Assembly (NCBI RefSeq): GCF_024343615.1
Contig: NZ_RJUB01000020.1
Span: 1-32,229 of the forward strand
Direction: 5' to 3'
DNA: 32,229 nt
Source of the DNA: Ferruginibacter sp. HRS2-29
GTDB lineage: Bacteria > Bacteroidota > Bacteroidia > Chitinophagales > Chitinophagaceae
Part shown: positions 1 through 6,882 of the stretch, in pieces
How the letters are laid out: every line of letters starts with the position of its first letter
How positions within the stretch are numbered: position 1 is the first letter of the stretch
Made by a program: the position numbers and the translations under genes
The notes under the pieces: model-generated
Told to the model about the DNA's origin: nothing
The model's input: only the letters and a program-made list of their open reading frames with translations
Database searches by the model: none

Positions 1-851
1 CCGGCGGTACAGCACCATACACTGGTACGGGTAGCTTCACCAAAGCAGCAGGCACTTATACCTTTACTGTAACGGATGCCAATGGTGCAGCGGATGATGT
101 GACCATTACTATCGCTCAGCCAACTGCCATCAGCGTATCAGTAGCTCCGGGTACGATCGCTGTAAACGGAGGTACAACTTCTGCAACTGTTACTGCAACC
201 GGCGGTACTGCACCATACACTTACAAACTGAATGATGGCGCTTACCAGTCAGGAAATACCTTCAGCAACCTTGTTGCAGGTACTTATTCGGTTACTGTGA
301 AAGATTCAAAAGGATGTACCGGCACAAAATCATTCACCATCAGCGAACCGGACGTAATTACTGATCTGGGACTCATCGTAAACTCTGGTGGTTTTGGTTG
401 CAGGGGATCTAACACCGGTTATATCAAAGCGGAAGCAAGGGGCGGATTTGGTCCGTATACTTACCAGCTGGATAACGGTACATTCGGAACCAACAACGTA
501 TTCACCAGGTTGGCAGCAGGCACTTATACCGTTACCGTAAAAGATGCTTCTCAAAGGACGGTATCGACCCGTGCAGTGATCAGCGAATCAAGGAGAAGGT
601 GTAACGCGATCTACCTGACAGCTTTGGGTAACCCCTCCATTTCAGACTTCAGGGTGAAGATCGAAACTGATAACACTAACGATCCCATTACAATGGTTGT
701 AATGAACATGGCTGGCCAGAAAGTATACCAGACTAATGGTAAAGCGAATGACATCAATACCTTCGGCAGGGAATTCACTCAAGGCACTTATATCCTGAGG
801 GTTCAGCAGGGTACAGAAGTAGAAACAATCAGGCTTGTAAAAGCCCGTTAA
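1..851 (+). CDS. SprB-repeat cell-surface protein, C-terminal part, T9SS type A sorting domain (5' end outside window)
   Basis: The reading frame is open from the left edge (frame starting at base 3) to the TAA at 849-851. The GTG at 99 is internal, so the gene starts outside the window. The visible ~280 residues contain SprB-like repeats of the form GGTAPYTYKLNDG...AGTYSVTVKD, each about 75-80 residues, in three copies counting the partial one at the edge. They end in an ~80-residue domain (NPSISDFRVKIE ... GTYILRVQQG ... IRLVKAR) typical of the Por_Secre_tail/T9SS type A sorting signal. Such proteins are exported by the type IX system and attached to or released from the surface, where they act in adhesion or gliding. 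A hairpin terminator follows. The 3' end faces the exopolysaccharide locus, whose nearest gene is on the opposite strand. The size and N-terminal domains of the full protein are not visible. Confidence 0.85.
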   Translation, partial: GGTAPYTGTGSFTKAAGTYTFTVTDANGAADDVTITIAQPTAISVSVAPGTIAVNGGTTSATVTATGGTAPYTYKLNDGAYQSGNTFSNLVAGTYSVTVKDSKGCTGTKSFTISEPDVITDLGLIVNSGGFGCRGSNTGYIKAEARGGFGPYTYQLDNGTFGTNNVFTRLAAGTYTVTVKDASQRTVSTRAVISESRRRCNAIYLTALGNPSISDFRVKIETDNTNDPITMVVMNMAGQKVYQTNGKANDINTFGREFTQGTYILRVQQGTEVETIRLVKAR

Positions 852-1360
852 TAAAGAGGTTTAAATCTTGCTTTTTTCCCCATGACTTAAGAAACTTCCG
901 GTGAAAGCCGGGAGTTTCTTGTTTTGTACTGCAGGGTTCCGGCTTCGGAAAATACAGAACATTTATTATGAACATCGAAGCTGAGGAGCATTGTCATTGC
1001 CTGATAACATCGCATTAATATTTCTTCATTTTCACAAGCCGTACCTACCGTACGGATCACCCCGGTTTTGTTTTGGTCTGCCGATGCGATGTTCCTACGG
1101 AACAATGAGTTGTAAGGTGGAAATTTACTTAGGTAGGATGCCTGTATGTTTATGTATTTTTATGAACATTAGTAAGGTGAGCGAATGTTGTATGTTCCGT
1201 AGGGATAATATGTTGGTAGCCCAAATATTAGCAAAAGCCGGAACGTGCCGTAGGTAAGGATTGTAAATGAATGTACCAGGTGCATTATGCAGAGAAATTG
1301 CTTTGTGTATTCGTATATCGGAGCTAATGGAAAACCTCAAGAACGGGGCGCTGAAATAAA
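852..1360. other. Non-coding interval with degenerate hairpin repeats
   Basis: No convincing gene is seen here. Short open frames on both strands lack family features. After the terminator, 1039-1257 carries several short stems built on a CCTACGG/CCGTAGG core: 1039-1055 (CCGTAC, 5-nt loop, GTACGG), 1090-1104 (TGTTCC, TAC, GGAACA), and variants at 1193-1205 and 1245-1254. They look like decayed copies of a dispersed palindromic element. No terminator is visible for the minus-strand SGNH gene that ends at 1361. Confidence 0.5.
889..926 (+). terminator. Intrinsic terminator of the SprB-repeat gene
   Basis: A 13-bp stem with one G-U type pair (889-901 with 908-920; arms AAGAAACTTCCGG and CCGGGAGTTTCTT) has a 6-nt loop and is followed by GTTTTG. 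It lies 38 bp after the stop codon of the plus-strand repeat protein. Confidence 0.75.
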
Positions 1361-2350
1361 CTACTTCATCTTCCCGCTCACAAACGGCATTCCTTTTACG
1401 ATGACAAAAATACTGTCCGCCATTTTTTTGTGCGCCCGCTCATTCGGATGGCCATCATACCTGGAAAGGATATTGTCTTTGGAACTTTCACCTTTGAAAA
1501 TATCGAGCCCGTTGACATACTTCACCTGCGGCGATTGCGTAAAAAAATGTAGCAATGCATCATCCGCTTTGGTGAATAAGTTCGGATATTCCAGCAGGTT
1601 TATTTCCGGGAATTTCAAAACGAGCAACTGGATGTTTTTGCTCTTTGCATCATCGATCATTTCCTGCAGCAATGATTTTGATTTTTCCCAGTTCGGCTTG
1701 TCTTCGGAATAAGATCGCAGAATAAGGCTGAATGCACTGTTGGGGAAAATGATACCACGTGCCTTCAACTGTGTATGCAGATTGGAAAGCGTGAATTGTA
1801 TGAAACTCGATTGGTACAACACATCATAGATCTTTTTGGCCACCGATCTTTTCTCTGCCGATGAGGCCGCGATCTTTTCAAAATTTTCTATCGTGGTAGT
1901 ATCTCTTTTTTTATCGAGTTCACCCATCACATCATTATAGTTATACCCGAGAATGACAAGCTGTGGCCTGAACTTATCTACAAACTGGTAATAAGTCTGG
2001 GTGTTGTCAAAATTGTTGGATGAAGCCTTTGATACATCCAGTACATACACTTCGTCAAAGCCGGTGTTGGAACTTCTAAGCGAGCCTTTCAATTGCTGGG
2101 AAAAGTTCTTGCTGAATTCGATCCCCCCGCCATGAATATAAGAATCGCCGATGACCATCACCCTTAGATTATTTCCCTGTAGATCGATGGAATTGTTTTT
2201 CACCATTTCAAATTCCGGCGTCACTTCAAGGCTCGTGCTGATCTTTACCACCTGCGTGCTTTCCATCAGTTTGAAACGCTCGTCGAAACGGATCAGCAGT
2301 TCACCGGTGATGACGAATATCGCGATACAGCATATTATTTTTTTCAGCAT
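1361..2350 (-). CDS. SGNH/GDSL-like hydrolase, partner of the downstream-numbered MBOAT acyltransferase
   Basis: A 329-residue protein with an N-terminal membrane anchor or signal segment (LKKIICCIAIFVITGELLI). Block I is IGDSYIHGGG, giving nucleophile Ser70. A mid-protein strand VILGYNYNDV resembles block III, and DGHPNERAHKK near the end supplies the Asp299/His301 pair. The ATG at 2350 is preferred: a longer frame to 2620 would overlap the MBOAT gene, and its extra 90 residues show no family features. The start is 4 bp after the MBOAT stop, so the two are probably translationally coupled. In alginate- and peptidoglycan-acetylating systems such SGNH proteins transfer or remove acyl groups on the outer side of the membrane, using acyl groups delivered by the MBOAT. 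Acyl type and sugar target are unknown. Confidence 0.8.
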   Translation of the reverse strand: MLKKIICCIAIFVITGELLIRFDERFKLMESTQVVKISTSLEVTPEFEMVKNNSIDLQGNNLRVMVIGDSYIHGGGIEFSKNFSQQLKGSLRSSNTGFDEVYVLDVSKASSNNFDNTQTYYQFVDKFRPQLVILGYNYNDVMGELDKKRDTTTIENFEKIAASSAEKRSVAKKIYDVLYQSSFIQFTLSNLHTQLKARGIIFPNSAFSLILRSYSEDKPNWEKSKSLLQEMIDDAKSKNIQLLVLKFPEINLLEYPNLFTKADDALLHFFTQSPQVKYVNGLDIFKGESSKDNILSRYDGHPNERAHKKMADSIFVIVKGMPFVSGKMK

Positions 2351-2354
2351 GGGA

Positions 2355-3797
2355 TCAGAATTGGAAATAAATGAATGATTTTTCGCCGAATGAACCCCAC
2401 AGTATGATGGCCCATATGACGATACAATTGAGTGTAGCGATTCCGTAGAACTTAAGCTGCGACCCGCTTGGTTCAAATTGCAACGCATGTTCTTTCGTAC
2501 GCTGCAGCCACTCCATGCCCATGAATACGGCCACGATGGCGAGCAGGCTGAGGTTGAGGTCTTTCGGTACGGTAAACAACGATGAATGGAAAATGCCGCC
2601 CAGGTAATCGAATGCTGCATGCACCGATTCCGCCCTGAAAAATATCCACGCCAATACCGTGAGCGTGAAAGTAAGTATCACCGAAAAAAGCTCTTTGGGC
2701 GAAGGGAGTATTCTTCCCTGTGCCACCGTATCGAGATTGTTCCTGTTGGTGTTGAATAAAATGGAAGGCATGATGTATAAGGCATTCAGCAGCCCCCAGA
2801 TGATGAAGGTCCAGTTGGCGCCATGCCAGAAACCGCTCACCAGGAAGATGATGAAGGTATTGCGCACTTTCATCCGGGTGCCGCCCTTACTGCCACCCAG
2901 CGGGATGTACAGATAATCGCGGAACCACGAAGAAAGCGAGATATGCCAGCGGCGCCAGAATTCGGCGATGTCGCGGGAAAAATAAGGGAAGTTGAAATTA
3001 CGTAACAGGTCGAAACCGAATAACCGTGCGGTTCCCAGGGCAATGTCGGAATAACCGGAGAAGTCGCAATAGATCTGGAAAGTGAACATCAGTGCGCCCA
3101 ACAGCAAGGTACTTCCCGATGTACCGGCACTGTGATCGAAGGCCATATTGGCGTAGGTGGAACAATTATCGGCGATCACGATCTTTTTGAAAAGCCCCCA
3201 CAAGATCTGTCTCAGCCCGTCAATTGCTTTTGCCTTATCGAAGTAACGCTGTTTTTTTACCTGCGGTAAAAGATGCGTAGCCCTTTCTATGGGGCCTGCT
3301 ACCAGCAATGGGAAGAAGGAAACGAAGAGTGAATAATCCACGAAATTTCTTTCGGGTTTGATGCGGTCCTTATAAATATCTATTACATACGACAGCCCAT
3401 GGAAAGTATAAAAGGAGATACCTACCGGCAGGATCACTTTCAATACCCAGAAATTTGTTTTGACACCTACCATCGCCAGCGCTTCGGCAAAAGATTCGGC
3501 AAAGAAATTATAGTATTTAAAAATGCCCAGGAACCCGAGGTTGACACCGATGCTTAACCAGAACCAGAATTTTTTCCTGGAAGTATTGGGCGCATCGGCC
3601 ATCTTGAGGCCGGTGTAGTAATCCAGCAGGGTAGAGAATACCAGCAGGAAAAGAAAACGGTAATCCCAGCACGCATAAAAGAAATAACTGGCTACCATGA
3701 GCAGGATATTCTGCAGCTGTAGTTTTCCTTTGGCCATCCAATAGAGTGCGAATACTATGGGAAGAAAGAGGGCAAAATTGAGCGAATTAAAAAGCAT
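2355..3797 (-). CDS. MBOAT-family O-acyltransferase (AlgI-like), copy 1
   Basis: A 480-residue polytopic membrane protein starting MLFNSLNFALFLPIVFALYW. It carries the AlgI/MBOAT core: RDIAEFWRRWHISLSSWFRD at 275-294 and SGFWHGANWTF at 321-331 with the expected catalytic His325. The family moves acyl groups, usually acetyl, from the cytoplasm across the membrane to modify extracellular polysaccharides. It is followed after 4 bp by an SGNH protein, the usual partner. The protein is strongly similar along most of its length to the second MBOAT at 10367-11827, including an identical stretch around the catalytic His, which points to duplication of the module. Upstream lies a 29-bp inverted repeat shared with the divergent beta-helix gene. 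Confidence 0.93.
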   Translation of the reverse strand: MLFNSLNFALFLPIVFALYWMAKGKLQLQNILLMVASYFFYACWDYRFLFLLVFSTLLDYYTGLKMADAPNTSRKKFWFWLSIGVNLGFLGIFKYYNFFAESFAEALAMVGVKTNFWVLKVILPVGISFYTFHGLSYVIDIYKDRIKPERNFVDYSLFVSFFPLLVAGPIERATHLLPQVKKQRYFDKAKAIDGLRQILWGLFKKIVIADNCSTYANMAFDHSAGTSGSTLLLGALMFTFQIYCDFSGYSDIALGTARLFGFDLLRNFNFPYFSRDIAEFWRRWHISLSSWFRDYLYIPLGGSKGGTRMKVRNTFIIFLVSGFWHGANWTFIIWGLLNALYIMPSILFNTNRNNLDTVAQGRILPSPKELFSVILTFTLTVLAWIFFRAESVHAAFDYLGGIFHSSLFTVPKDLNLSLLAIVAVFMGMEWLQRTKEHALQFEPSGSQLKFYGIATLNCIVIWAIILWGSFGEKSFIYFQF

Positions 3798-3809
3798 GCG
3801 ATAGTTTTG

Positions 3810-3912
3810 ATTACACGAATTTGAGCGAATTACACGAAATACACCAATTAAAAGATGGTTATCTGGCTATAAACTGCCTTTAATTCGTGTAATTCGCTCA
3901 AATTCGTGTAAT
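3810..3912. repeat. Perfect 29-bp inverted repeat in a divergent intergenic region
   Basis: Bases 3810-3838 and 3884-3912 are exact reverse complements, separated by 45 bp. Each arm is itself built from the 9-mer ATTACACGA, a 10-mer variant ATTTGAGCGA, and ATTACACGA again. The arms lie 12 bp upstream of the MBOAT start (3797, minus) and 24 bp upstream of the beta-helix start (3937, plus), so any promoters for both genes must lie in or around the repeat. The same 9-mer unit recurs at 6714-6750. A regulatory role is possible but not shown, and no clear Bacteroidota TAnnTTTG element was found here. Confidence 0.9.
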
Positions 3913-3936
3913 AATAAATCTGTTAAACGAAAATAC

Positions 3937-5418
3937 ATGCGATTGATTTTGTCCCTATACTTCATTTTGTTGGCCACCGGCGTTTACGCCACTACTTACT
4001 ATGTGAGCAATACCGGCAACAACCGCTACGACGGAATGTCCCCATCCTCTTCCTGGCAAACGCTGCAGCGGGTACAGATAGCAGCCAACAGCGGCCTGAT
4101 GAAACCCGGCGATAAGATCCTTTTTAAAAGGGGCGATAATTTCACCGGCACACTTACCTGGTCCAGTATTTTTGGTAATAAGGCGCCATCGGGCGCTAAA
4201 GATGCCCCCATCACTTTCGGGGCTTATGGCACCGGGGCCAAACCGGTCTTTCAATACCATTCGGATTTTGAAAAAGACCCTGCCAAAAAAGTGCTGTTCA
4301 TGGTAGCCGGGGTGAATTATATCATTTTCGATGGGCTCGATATTACCGATCAGCGCTTTCCGAAAGAAGATAAAGTGTCGCCGGCTTATTGTGCCATCGC
4401 ATTCAACTTTGGCAGTTATGGCGATGCCACCAGCAACCATTGTATTGTAAGAAATTGCACCATGGCGAATATCGGGATGGGCATCGTGCTGGTAGGCGAC
4501 TCCAATACCGTGGATTCCTGCAGGTTTACCGACCTGAAAAATGTACGTAATACCTTCGGCGATAAATTCCCGGAAAATGATGATGACTATGGCGCCAACG
4601 GTGTAACGATAACAGGGAATGATAACCTGATCACGCATAATTTTTTCAGTGGCAACTGGGCAGAGAGTTATGACTATGGCTTCAGCGGCGGTGCCCTGGA
4701 ATCTTTTGGTTCGTCCAGCCGCAACAGGATCATGTACAATACCATCATCGATTGCAACGGCGTGATGGAGATCGGCAGTGGTAGTGGCGGAATGGCACAG
4801 GATAACCTGATCGCCAATAATGTACTCATCAACAATGGCGGGCTGACCTGGGTGAATATTTCAGGCACATTCGCCATCCAGGCCTCCAATATTCAATACT
4901 TCAATAATACTATTATCGATACAGAAAACCGGTATAAGGATGTGGCGCTTTTTCTCTTCAACGGCAAGCCTGAAGCCGAAACGGTTTTCAATATCCAGAA
5001 CAATGTGTTTTACCTGAGTTCGGGTATCAACATCACCACGGATAAAGTGGATACGAAAAAATTCACCCATGAAAATAATGTGTACGAATTTAAGAATGGC
5101 AGCACTTCCAATCTTAAATTATCTGCTTCCGAACTGATCAGCACGCAACCTGTTTTTCAAAACACCGGCTCAAAAGATCCGCTTCAATGGAATTACCAAT
5201 TAACGCCTGCGGCCAAAGGAAGGAAGGCAGGTTCAACCGTACAGTTTTCAGGAGCATTTACAGAAAGCCACCTTACGGGTTCGGCCATTCCGGTGACACC
5301 GGCATTTGCAACGCAACTGGAAAATGCTTTTTATGCGGTATTATTTAAACACAATGAAAAACTGGCGAGATGGCTGATGCAGATATTTCTGGTGCTGACG
5401 GGTGGGTTGGTCGGTTGA
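3937..5418 (+). CDS. Secreted right-handed parallel beta-helix protein (pectate lyase-like fold)
   Basis: A 493-residue protein with signal peptide MRLILSLYFILLATGVYA followed by YYVSNTGNNRYDGMSPSSSW, a start common to bacterial beta-helix proteins. Further on there are many short N- and D-rich turns (NYIIFDGLDI, NHCIVRNCTM, NTVDSCRF, NLITHNFF, NRIMYNTIID, NLIANNVLIN) that match ladder-like beta-helix coils around residues 120-340. The fold is used by polysaccharide lyases, epimerases and hydrolases, so a role in cutting or editing the locus polymer is likely. The exact reaction cannot be read from the sequence. There is no T9SS tail. The C-terminus ends in a hydrophobic stretch (WLMQIFLVLTGGLVG) that could anchor it. 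It is the only complete plus-strand gene in the locus, flanked by repeats on both sides. Confidence 0.8.
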   Translation: MRLILSLYFILLATGVYATTYYVSNTGNNRYDGMSPSSSWQTLQRVQIAANSGLMKPGDKILFKRGDNFTGTLTWSSIFGNKAPSGAKDAPITFGAYGTGAKPVFQYHSDFEKDPAKKVLFMVAGVNYIIFDGLDITDQRFPKEDKVSPAYCAIAFNFGSYGDATSNHCIVRNCTMANIGMGIVLVGDSNTVDSCRFTDLKNVRNTFGDKFPENDDDYGANGVTITGNDNLITHNFFSGNWAESYDYGFSGGALESFGSSSRNRIMYNTIIDCNGVMEIGSGSGGMAQDNLIANNVLINNGGLTWVNISGTFAIQASNIQYFNNTIIDTENRYKDVALFLFNGKPEAETVFNIQNNVFYLSSGINITTDKVDTKKFTHENNVYEFKNGSTSNLKLSASELISTQPVFQNTGSKDPLQWNYQLTPAAKGRKAGSTVQFSGAFTESHLTGSAIPVTPAFATQLENAFYAVLFKHNEKLARWLMQIFLVLTGGLVG

Positions 5419-5425
5419 ATAAGTG

Positions 5426-5446
5426 AATAGTCAATAGTGAATAGTC
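5426..5446. repeat. Heptamer tandem array after the beta-helix gene
   Basis: Three 7-bp units (AATAGTC, AATAGTG, AATAGTC) begin 7 bp after the TGA stop at 5416-5418 and are preceded by a degenerate unit ATAAGTG. The array is inverted relative to the related one at 5573-5597. Confidence 0.8.
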
Positions 5447-5555
5447 AAACCTTTGCAGGTTGTTAAGAACTGGCAGTTTTTAAAGTTTTTAATCAAAACT
5501 TATTTTATATCACTTATCAAAAACCTGGTGATCTTATAGCCTTGCCATTTTATTT

Positions 5556-5597
5556 CAAACCTTCGAAGGTTTGACTATTGACTATTCACTATTGACT
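5556..5597. repeat. 18-bp perfect palindrome plus heptamer array at convergent gene ends
   Basis: Bases 5556-5573 form the perfect palindrome CAAACCTTCGAAGGTTTG. Bases 5573-5597 are heptamers (GACTATT twice, CACTATT, then GACTT). The whole is roughly the reverse complement of 5422-5462, where an imperfect palindrome (CAAACCTTTGCAGGTTG, 5446-5462) follows the other array. The pair brackets the space between the convergent beta-helix and acyltransferase genes, so it may act as a two-way terminator. There is no clean U tract, so that remains inference. The acyltransferase stop codon (5575-5577) and its last six codons lie inside the array. Confidence 0.8.
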
Positions 5598-6705
5598 TGT
5601 TCTTCAAATATTCAATTTCTTCATCCGGGCGTTTTAAGGTGAACAACCACCAAAGATTTAACCGCAGGCAGATATTGTAGAAGATCATCGGCGCTATCAA
5701 TCCGAATGCGAGTATCACCGGCATCAATATCAAGGGATGTTCAATGTGCAGGAATTTAGTCATTACGATCCTTAGCAACGACATCGCGATGATCTGCAGG
5801 CAATAGATGTGTACAGAGTTGTAACCCACTACCCGCAACCATTGTGCCGATCCACGTTTTTTTAATGCGAAGGAAACGCAGATGGATAAAGTACAACCAA
5901 CCAATGCCACCAGCAAAAAGAATAAAGGCATACTGCGTTCTACATGGTAATCGCCAAAGCGATGGTTGATATCCGTAAAGAAATATTGTATCACGATGAA
6001 CGCGACAATAAGTGGCAATAATAATTTTGCGGAAGAAAATAATTTCGCCGCTTTTTCACTCAGCAGGAATCCGGAGATAAGATCACCGATGGCGAAGAAT
6101 AAATAATATTGCATGATATCCATCAGTGCGCCCAGGTCAGCTTCTGTTTGCTCCGGCCGCAGGTAACGCAGGTAGGCCAGCGTGAAATACAAGGCGAGTC
6201 CGAGTGCGAGCTGATGCGCCACTTTGAATTTTGCCAGCACCTTCAGGGAAGAATAAATAACCCCCACAAAAAATAATGCGTTGAGGTACCAGAATTGTCC
6301 GTTGACCCGGGGGTAAATGATGAGGTCGAGGTAATTGCGGAACGACATATCCGAATTGGTATAATCACTCATGACGAGCTGCAGCGAAAGTTGTATGCAG
6401 CCCCACACGAGCATCGGGTACAGGATCGTTTTTACACGGTTGCCCAGGTAGGGCGACAAACCTCTTTTGGCAATACTTCTTGAAATGAAAATACCCGAAG
6501 CGATAAAGAACAACGGCATCCTGAAGCCAAAGAAAAATGTATTGATATAGGCGATGAAAGGATAGTCTTCCAGCTTTATTCCCGAACGGAGCAGTCCTTC
6601 GAAGCAATGACGATAGGTTACGAGGATGATGCTGATACCGCGGTCGTAATCGATCCAGCCGTAGCGCTTATTGCTGAGGATGTATTTTGAATTGAAGAAG
6701 TCCAT
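5575..6705 (-). CDS. Acyltransferase-3 (AT3) family membrane protein
   Basis: A 376-residue polytopic membrane protein with about ten hydrophobic segments. The N-terminus GWIDYDRGISIILVTYRHCF contains the AT3 R-x10-H signature (Arg22 and His33). FRMPLFFIASGIFISRS follows, as in family members. AT3 proteins acylate sugars in exopolysaccharides, O-antigens and Nod factors on the membrane, using acyl-CoA. The position among exopolysaccharide genes fits decoration of the repeat unit. The last six residues (SIVNSQ) are encoded by a heptamer repeat that also holds the stop codon, so the C-terminus looks modified by the repeat and may not be ancestral. The gene is 176 bp from the sugar transferase, with three kinds of repeat in that gap. 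Confidence 0.88.
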   Translation of the reverse strand: MDFFNSKYILSNKRYGWIDYDRGISIILVTYRHCFEGLLRSGIKLEDYPFIAYINTFFFGFRMPLFFIASGIFISRSIAKRGLSPYLGNRVKTILYPMLVWGCIQLSLQLVMSDYTNSDMSFRNYLDLIIYPRVNGQFWYLNALFFVGVIYSSLKVLAKFKVAHQLALGLALYFTLAYLRYLRPEQTEADLGALMDIMQYYLFFAIGDLISGFLLSEKAAKLFSSAKLLLPLIVAFIVIQYFFTDINHRFGDYHVERSMPLFFLLVALVGCTLSICVSFALKKRGSAQWLRVVGYNSVHIYCLQIIAMSLLRIVMTKFLHIEHPLILMPVILAFGLIAPMIFYNICLRLNLWWLFTLKRPDEEIEYLKNKSIVNSQ

Positions 6706-6713
6706 ATTTTTTT

Positions 6714-6750
6714 ATTACACGAATTTTATCGAATTACACGAATTACACGA
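6714..6750. repeat. 9-mer ATTACACGA array upstream of the AT3 gene
   Basis: The units are ATTACACGA (6714-6722), the 10-bp variant ATTTTATCGA (6723-6732), and ATTACACGA twice (6733-6750). The order (9-mer, 10-mer variant, 9-mer) matches each arm of the inverted repeat at 3810-3912. It ends 8 bp before the AT3 start codon. Confidence 0.85.
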
Positions 6751-6757
6751 ATTTAAG

Positions 6758-6796
6758 GTTGACGACCGACGACAGACCACCGACCACCGACCACCA
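6758..6796. repeat. Heptamer array, ACCGACC type
   Basis: The units are GTTGACG, ACCGACG, ACAGACC, ACCGACC, ACCGACC and a partial ACCA, all in 7-bp register. They lie between the AT3 and sugar transferase genes, next to a different heptamer array at 6841-6882. Confidence 0.8.
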
Positions 6797-6840
6797 TTTT
6801 CTTGCTCTTCCAATTACTAATGACCTCTCGAAGATTTCAC

Positions 6841-6882
6841 CATTCACCATTCACCATTCACTATTCACTATTCACCATTCAC
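6841..6882. repeat. Heptamer array, CATTCAC/TATTCAC type, abutting a stop codon
   Basis: Six uninterrupted 7-bp units (CATTCAC three times, TATTCAC twice, CATTCAC). The last base is the first base of the TAG complement (6882-6884) ending the sugar transferase gene on the minus strand. Confidence 0.9.

Noticed and set aside
2351..2620. N-terminal extension of the SGNH gene to 2620
   Set aside because: It lies inside the MBOAT gene in another frame, has no family features, and the ATG at 2350 gives a proper membrane anchor 4 bp after the MBOAT stop.
3955..4638. 227-codon open frame on the minus strand
   Set aside because: It lies fully antisense to the beta-helix gene, has no signal, domain or start context, and is a codon-bias shadow.
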